Shown here piece after piece: positions 33,456 through 36,873 of a DNA stretch of 36,873 bases. The position numbers and the translations under genes were made by a program. The number at the start of each line of letters is the position of its first letter. The first letter of the stretch is position 1. Source of the DNA: Chitinophagaceae bacterium (GTDB lineage Bacteria; Bacteroidota; Bacteroidia; Chitinophagales; Chitinophagaceae); the NCBI GenBank assembly GCA_013140985.1, contig JABFRU010000079.1:1-36873 (forward strand), given 5' to 3'. The notes under the pieces are model-generated. The model worked only from the letters and a program-made list of their open reading frames with translations. It was not told where the DNA came from and did no database searches.

Positions 33456-33899
33456 TTAGAATTTTAATTCTTTCGGTTGCTGTGCGCCATGCGGATGCGC
33501 AGCACCTGCATACACAAATAATTTTTTGTACATCTTGCGGCCCAGCCTGTTTTTCGGAAGCATTCCTTTTACAGCTCTTTCAACCATTACTTCAGGACGG
33601 CGCTTCTGCAGGTTAGCGGCAGTTTCTTCTTTTAAACCGCCGGGATAACCAGTGAAGTGGTCATAAATTTTCTGATCAATTTTTTTGCCGGTCAATACAA
33701 TTTTTTCTGCGTTAATAACAATGATGTAATCACCAGTGTCAACATGGGGTGTGTAGGAGGCTTTATTCTTACCACGAAGAATAGCAGCGATCCTTGAACA
33801 CATACGACCCACGGTTTGATTAGTACCGTCCACAACATACCAGTTGCGCTTAACGGTAGCCTCGTTCGCATGTTTAGTAGTGAAATGTAGTTTGCTCAT
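33456..33899 (-). CDS. rplM: Ribosomal protein L13
   Basis: The protein has 147 residues, the usual size. [51 protein letters not shown] and [19 protein letters not shown] are L13 signatures. L13 is an early assembly protein of the 50S subunit and in many bacteria heads the rplM-rpsI pair, as here. A TATCTTCG -7 box at 34056-34049 is a likely promoter. It leaves a leader of about 145 nt, in which an inverted repeat at 33906-34017 is transcribed. Confidence 0.97.
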   Translation of the reverse strand: MSKLHFTTKHANEATVKRNWYVVDGTNQTVGRMCSRIAAILRGKNKASYTPHVDTGDYIIVINAEKIVLTGKKIDQKIYDHFTGYPGGLKEETAANLQKRRPEVMVERAVKGMLPKNRLGRKMYKKLFVYAGAAHPHGAQQPKELKF

Positions 33900-33905
33900 T
33901 TTAAG

Positions 33906-34017
33906 AAAAGCTTTTAGCTGTTAGCTGCGAGCCACTGGCCCGGTCGCCTTCAGCAGTTAAATAATAAACAGATCGAGCTATCCCTCTTTCTGTTCCCGCT
34001 AACAGCTAATAGCTTAT
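33906..34017. repeat. Inverted repeat in the leader of rplM
   Basis: The arms 33906-33925 and 33998-34017 are complementary at 17 of 20 positions (core TAGCTGTTAGC / GCTAACAGCTA), separated by 72 nt. It belongs to the same word family as the repeat at 20647-20733. It lies upstream of rplM and could fold in the rplM leader RNA, where L13 often regulates its own mRNA. It may also end the upstream metallo-hydrolase transcript. Confidence 0.7.
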
Positions 34018-34048
34018 AGCTGGTAGCTGGTAGCTTATTTTGGGGGTG

Positions 34049-34056
34049 CGAAGATA
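34049..34056 (-). promoter_or_regulatory. -7 box variant (TATCTTCG) of the ribosomal operon
   Basis: On the minus strand TATCTTCG lies 149 nt before the L13 start. It is the same variant as at pyrH. No TTTG is seen at -33. Confidence 0.5.
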
Positions 34057-34150
34057 GGTTTGAGATAAATCCTAACCTGAAGATTAGGTAAGTATTTTTT
34101 ATCGGGGCTTTATAAAATGCTGAATTTCAATAAAATTTTTGCACTGTTTT

Positions 34151-35191
34151 TTAAACAGGCAAAAAATTCCACCATTTTTTACTGATAAAATGGCCATCAA
34201 TAATCAACGGCTCACCTATTTGAGGAGTGAGCACCGGCATATTCAATTCCTTCGCTTTTTCCAATACCCTTTTTACCGGTTCATTCCACGGATGCATGCC
34301 CAGGCGAAATTTCCCCCAATGCACCGGCATCAATGCCTTTGCGTTCAGATCAACAGCTGCCTGCACTGTTTCTTCCGGTATCATATGTATCAATGGCCAC
34401 ATAGTATTATACTGTCCCGATTCAAGAATAGCCAGGTCAAAGGGACCGAAACGTTGACCTATTTCTTTGAAATGAGAATCATAACCAGAATCCCCACCGA
34501 GATATATATTACATGATGTAGTTTTTAAAATAAATGATGACCACAATGTTTGCCCTCTCTTTAATCCCCTGCCGGAAAAATGTCTTGCAGGCGCTGCAGT
34601 TAGTTTCATACTATCATCCAATTGTTCTGATTGCCACCAATCCATTTCGGTGATCTTATTTCCATCAACACCCCAATGTTTTAAATGAGAACTGATGCCG
34701 AGTGAACAATATATCTTATCAATTTTATTTCTCAGCTTACGAATTGTTTTAAAATCAAGATGATCATAATGATCATGTGTGAGAATGAGATAGTCAATAG
34801 GCGGCATATCCTCTGCTTTGTATTCATTGGCGCCGGGAAACGCTTTTACCATAAAAGATACCGGCGCTGCATTGCCGCTGAATACTGGGTCGATCAAAAA
34901 GTTTTTATTTTCTATCCTTAATAAATAAGAAGAATGCCCGAACCAAACGATAACGGGTTTGGATGGATCGAGCTTATACAGGTCCGTTTTTACAAAAGGC
35001 AATTTTTTTACCGGCGCAGTGTCCGGATGCTTTTTAAAAAACTCTTTCATCATTTTCCAATACGTCACCCCTTCCTGTTTCATTGGGGTGGGTGAAAGAT
35101 TTTGGAAAGCGCCATTCTTATAATTGGGTGATCGCTTTAATTGCTCAAGATATTTACCAGCGGGAAGCTTGCCTGCAATCTTTAATGACAT
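34151..35191 (-). CDS. Metallo-beta-lactamase-fold hydrolase, NAPE-PLD-like
   Basis: The protein has 346 residues. The metal-binding motif HDHYDHLD appears in LILTHDHYDHLDF, preceded by VIVWFGHSSYLLRIENKNFLIDPVF. Later GGDSGYDSHF supplies the bridging Asp, and MPVHWGKFRLGMHPW supplies the last His. The order and the N-terminal extension (about 1-90, NGAFQNLSPTP) match NAPE-PLD and UlaG-like hydrolases, which cleave phosphodiesters or lactones. No signal peptide is seen, so it is probably cytoplasmic. The substrate is not known. It is separated from the L13 operon by about 250 nt. Confidence 0.87.
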   Translation of the reverse strand: MSLKIAGKLPAGKYLEQLKRSPNYKNGAFQNLSPTPMKQEGVTYWKMMKEFFKKHPDTAPVKKLPFVKTDLYKLDPSKPVIVWFGHSSYLLRIENKNFLIDPVFSGNAAPVSFMVKAFPGANEYKAEDMPPIDYLILTHDHYDHLDFKTIRKLRNKIDKIYCSLGISSHLKHWGVDGNKITEMDWWQSEQLDDSMKLTAAPARHFSGRGLKRGQTLWSSFILKTTSCNIYLGGDSGYDSHFKEIGQRFGPFDLAILESGQYNTMWPLIHMIPEETVQAAVDLNAKALMPVHWGKFRLGMHPWNEPVKRVLEKAKELNMPVLTPQIGEPLIIDGHFISKKWWNFLPV

Positions 35192-35266
35192 AGATCGTTC
35201 TTTTCTTCCTGCAAATTAACCGGTAAGAGAAGTTATACTTTATTAAATTCGGTGAACCTCCAATTT

Positions 35267-35983
35267 TCAAAGGCCGGTGTCCGCAACCTTTTTAACCACC
35301 ACACGATAAGGACTGAGATAAGTGATCAGCACCTGCACGGTATCACCCTTTTTTACTTCACCTGCTTCCTCTATGCCCAGCTTTGCCTTCATTTTCTCAC
35401 CAAACAGATCCAGGTAAACGCCATGCGGAGCAATTTTTGATACCGTGGCTTCGATATCGATCTTATTATTGAAATGCTGAACGGCTTTCCTGTACTCCGG
35501 GATATAGTTATGTGAAAACAGCTCAGCCTGTATAGAGTTGGGCTTATCAAGATTGATAAGCGTAAAACTGATCGCTTCATTGGCTGCTGTTTCAACCGGT
35601 GGCACTTCCCATGGAGAAAGCAGGAGAGGAAAAAGGATATAGCTTTCCCATTCCTTGACAAAATATTTATTCTCCACCATCTTTAAATAACCGGAGAAAC
35701 GATTTTCAATAGCTGCTTTCTGGATCAACAGGTCCACCGAAGTGTTATGAGTGAATTTTACATTATAAGCCGCCATCTTATCGCCCCGGTCTGACAACCT
35801 GAGTTGAAAGCTCACCCCATCTCCAAGCCTGAACTGGTGTGATTTTTTCCCGATGCCGCTATCCGTTTTGAAATTGACCGCCTTCTCTTTATTATTATAC
35901 AGGTACTCTATCGTTGCAAATTGTTTTTGATGATTGATGAAAGAGATCTTTCCTTTATATACCTGCAGGTCCGGCGTACTCAT
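35267..35983 (-). CDS. Protein with cold-shock-like and S1-like OB folds
   Basis: The protein has 238 residues. The N-terminal part (about 8-80) follows the cold-shock-domain plan: YKGKISFINHQKQFATIEYL, then FRLGDGVSFQLRLSDRGDKMAAYNVKF (the KG..A.NV ending). The C-terminal part (about 175-235) has an S1-like arrangement: VSKIAPHGVYLDLFGEKMKAKLGIEE, then VKKGDTVQVLITYLSPYRVVVK. A helical middle with LFPLLLSPWEVPP links them. An RNA- or nucleic-acid-binding role is inferred. It is divergent from the HD-domain gene; the two starts are about 30 nt apart and a TAAATTTG -7 box (near 35989-35996) ends 4 nt before this start. Confidence 0.65.
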   Translation of the reverse strand: MSTPDLQVYKGKISFINHQKQFATIEYLYNNKEKAVNFKTDSGIGKKSHQFRLGDGVSFQLRLSDRGDKMAAYNVKFTHNTSVDLLIQKAAIENRFSGYLKMVENKYFVKEWESYILFPLLLSPWEVPPVETAANEAISFTLINLDKPNSIQAELFSHNYIPEYRKAVQHFNNKIDIEATVSKIAPHGVYLDLFGEKMKAKLGIEEAGEVKKGDTVQVLITYLSPYRVVVKKVADTGL

Positions 35984-36000
35984 CCTGCAAATTTATGCCG

Positions 36001-36008
36001 TAACTTTC
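36001..36008 (+). promoter_or_regulatory. -7-like box (TAACTTTC) of the HD-domain gene
   Basis: TAACTTTC differs from TAnnTTTG only in the last base and ends 4 nt before the ATG at 36013. The minus-strand TAAATTTG near 35989-35996 serves the divergent gene, so the two promoters nearly overlap. Confidence 0.4.
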
Positions 36009-36012
36009 ACTC

Positions 36013-36615
36013 ATGGCAACACATAACTTAGGCCGTTCTGTTTTTGGCGATCCTCAACACGCCGACAACCTGATGCCGATCGAAGAAGCCCATGCTTTAT
36101 TAAATGAATGGGTGCCCAATGAAAAACTACGCCTGCACATGAAACAAGTAGCAGCCAACATGAAAGCATGGGCCATTGAAAAAGAAAATGCAGATGAACA
36201 AACAGCATTGAAATGGGAACTGGCAGGCTTATTACATGATGCTGACTGGGAAAAATATCCTGATGATCATTGCCGCATTATTATTGAAGAACTGGAAAGA
36301 AGAAACATTGATCCTGATGTTATCCATTGTATCGCTTCTCATGGACCGGGTTATTTTGGAGTAGAACCCAATAATACAATGGACAAGATGATCTATGCCA
36401 TTGATGAACTTTCCGGTTTTGTTCATGCCGCTGCTCTCATCCGTCCTACTCTTTATGAAGGGCTGGAAGTAAAAAGTGTTTTAAAAAGATTGAAAAGTCC
36501 TGCATTTGCTGCGCAGGTAAGCCGTGAAGATATTGCCGATGCCACAGCGAGAGCAGGTGTTTCATTGGAAGAATTGATCCAGTTCATTATCGATCACCAG
36601 AAGCATGTGACTTAA
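36013..36615 (+). CDS. HD-domain phosphohydrolase
   Basis: The protein has 200 residues. The HD-domain core reads WELAGLLHDADWEKYPDDH (His-Asp pair), followed by CIASHGPGYFG with a further His and by MIYAIDELSGFVHAAALIRP with the final Asp. The spacing H...HD...D fits the metal-dependent HD superfamily. No signal peptide or nucleotide cyclase partner is present, so it is a stand-alone cytoplasmic enzyme, probably acting on a nucleotide or small phosphate ester. The substrate is unknown. An inverted repeat begins a few nt after its stop codon. Confidence 0.85.
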   Translation: MATHNLGRSVFGDPQHADNLMPIEEAHALLNEWVPNEKLRLHMKQVAANMKAWAIEKENADEQTALKWELAGLLHDADWEKYPDDHCRIIIEELERRNIDPDVIHCIASHGPGYFGVEPNNTMDKMIYAIDELSGFVHAAALIRPTLYEGLEVKSVLKRLKSPAFAAQVSREDIADATARAGVSLEELIQFIIDHQKHVT

Positions 36616-36616
36616 A

Positions 36617-36760
36617 TTACGAATTACGATTTGGGATTTACGATTTGTTTAAACTCCGGAAATTCTTTAAAAACCCGAATCTTTCGGAAGATCCGGGGCT
36701 TCGATACCTGCAATGATTATTCGAATAGCGACAAATCGTAAATCTTAGTTCGTAAATCCC
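36617..36760. repeat. Inverted repeat and hairpin after the HD-domain gene
   Basis: GATTTACGATTTGT (36635-36648) and ACAAATCGTAAATC (36731-36744) are perfectly complementary, with weaker pairing beyond them (TTACGAATTACG against CGTAAATCCC). Between them CCCG-A-ATCTT (36674-36683) and AAGAT-C-CGGG (36688-36697) form a hairpin with a TCGG loop. Confidence 0.75.
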
Positions 36761-36873
36761 CGCAACCAGCTCCGATGGACAAAGAAAAATATTGGCCTTT
36801 TTTTAAACCCCGCTGATTAAACCCGGTCACAAAAACGATTTGTGTGTTCCCGCCCCTACGTAAAGAACATTAG
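36761..36873. other. Non-coding end of the window
   Basis: No coding region of useful length, RNA gene or promoter could be supported here. A 13-codon frame from the ATG at 36775 is the only short reading frame and has no support. Confidence 0.4.

Noticed and set aside
36775-36816. A 13-codon reading frame near the window end
   Set aside because: It is too short, with no promoter, no conservation and no recognisable peptide.

Overview
The window is chromosomal DNA from a member of the phylum Bacteroidota, most likely a Chitinophagaceae-type organism. The evidence is the recurrent Bacteroidota promoter signature (TTTG about 19 bp upstream of TAnnTTTG), the near absence of Shine-Dalgarno sites, the split methionine synthase, secreted proteins whose signal peptides end in xAQ, a DUF4286 protein, an HU/THX pair, and many intergenic inverted repeats. 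No phage, transposase, IS element or CRISPR array was found. The genus is an inference; the phylum is well supported.

Layout. 1-2574: the 5' end of a minus-strand gene resembling the ligand-binding domain of pentameric ligand-gated channels, tRNA-Arg(CCU), a small HTH-like gene with no ATG start, a membrane TPR protein and a secreted protein. 2655-8046: a UvrD-type helicase fused to a PD-(D/E)XK nuclease, an Ig-like lipoprotein and recR. 8156-11995: methionine synthase as two adjacent genes behind a leader with two mutually exclusive hairpins. 11987-14995 (minus): a tightly overlapping operon of GH97 alpha-glucosidase, SemiSWEET sugar transporter and HAD phosphatase, an apparent glucose release, transport and dephosphorylation set. 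15034-17329: a LOG-family protein diverging from exonuclease III, which is followed by a secreted OmpA-like remnant and DUF4286. 17436-17926: HU and the small ribosomal protein THX. 17981-20606 (minus): pdxH, a membrane-anchored coiled-coil protein and pyrH. 20719-21528 (minus): a methyltransferase.

The most distinctive region is 21566-31134. It holds a TPR sensor histidine kinase and a LuxR-type response regulator whose genes overlap by 4 nt, then two very long secreted beta-roll proteins with shared N- and C-terminal caps but different repeat cores (14-residue and about 17-residue repeats), then a third secreted protein. A 16-bp palindrome, TCACCC-N4-GGGTGA, lies upstream of the kinase gene and of both beta-roll genes. 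It sits exactly 50 nt before the start codon in the two beta-roll genes. This suggests a self-contained sensory and cell-surface regulon, with the palindrome as the response regulator's operator. The block lies between tsf and pyrH, which are neighbours in many bacteria.

31209-33899 (minus) is the operon rplM-rpsI-rpsB-tsf, in which S2 carries an unusual RGG-rich tail. 34151-36615 holds a NAPE-PLD-like metallo-hydrolase, a protein with cold-shock-like and S1-like OB folds, and a divergent HD-domain protein. Several genes have the -7 box ending exactly 4 nt before the ATG, which suggests leaderless mRNAs. At least seven intergenic spaces carry inverted repeats, mostly just after a stop codon.
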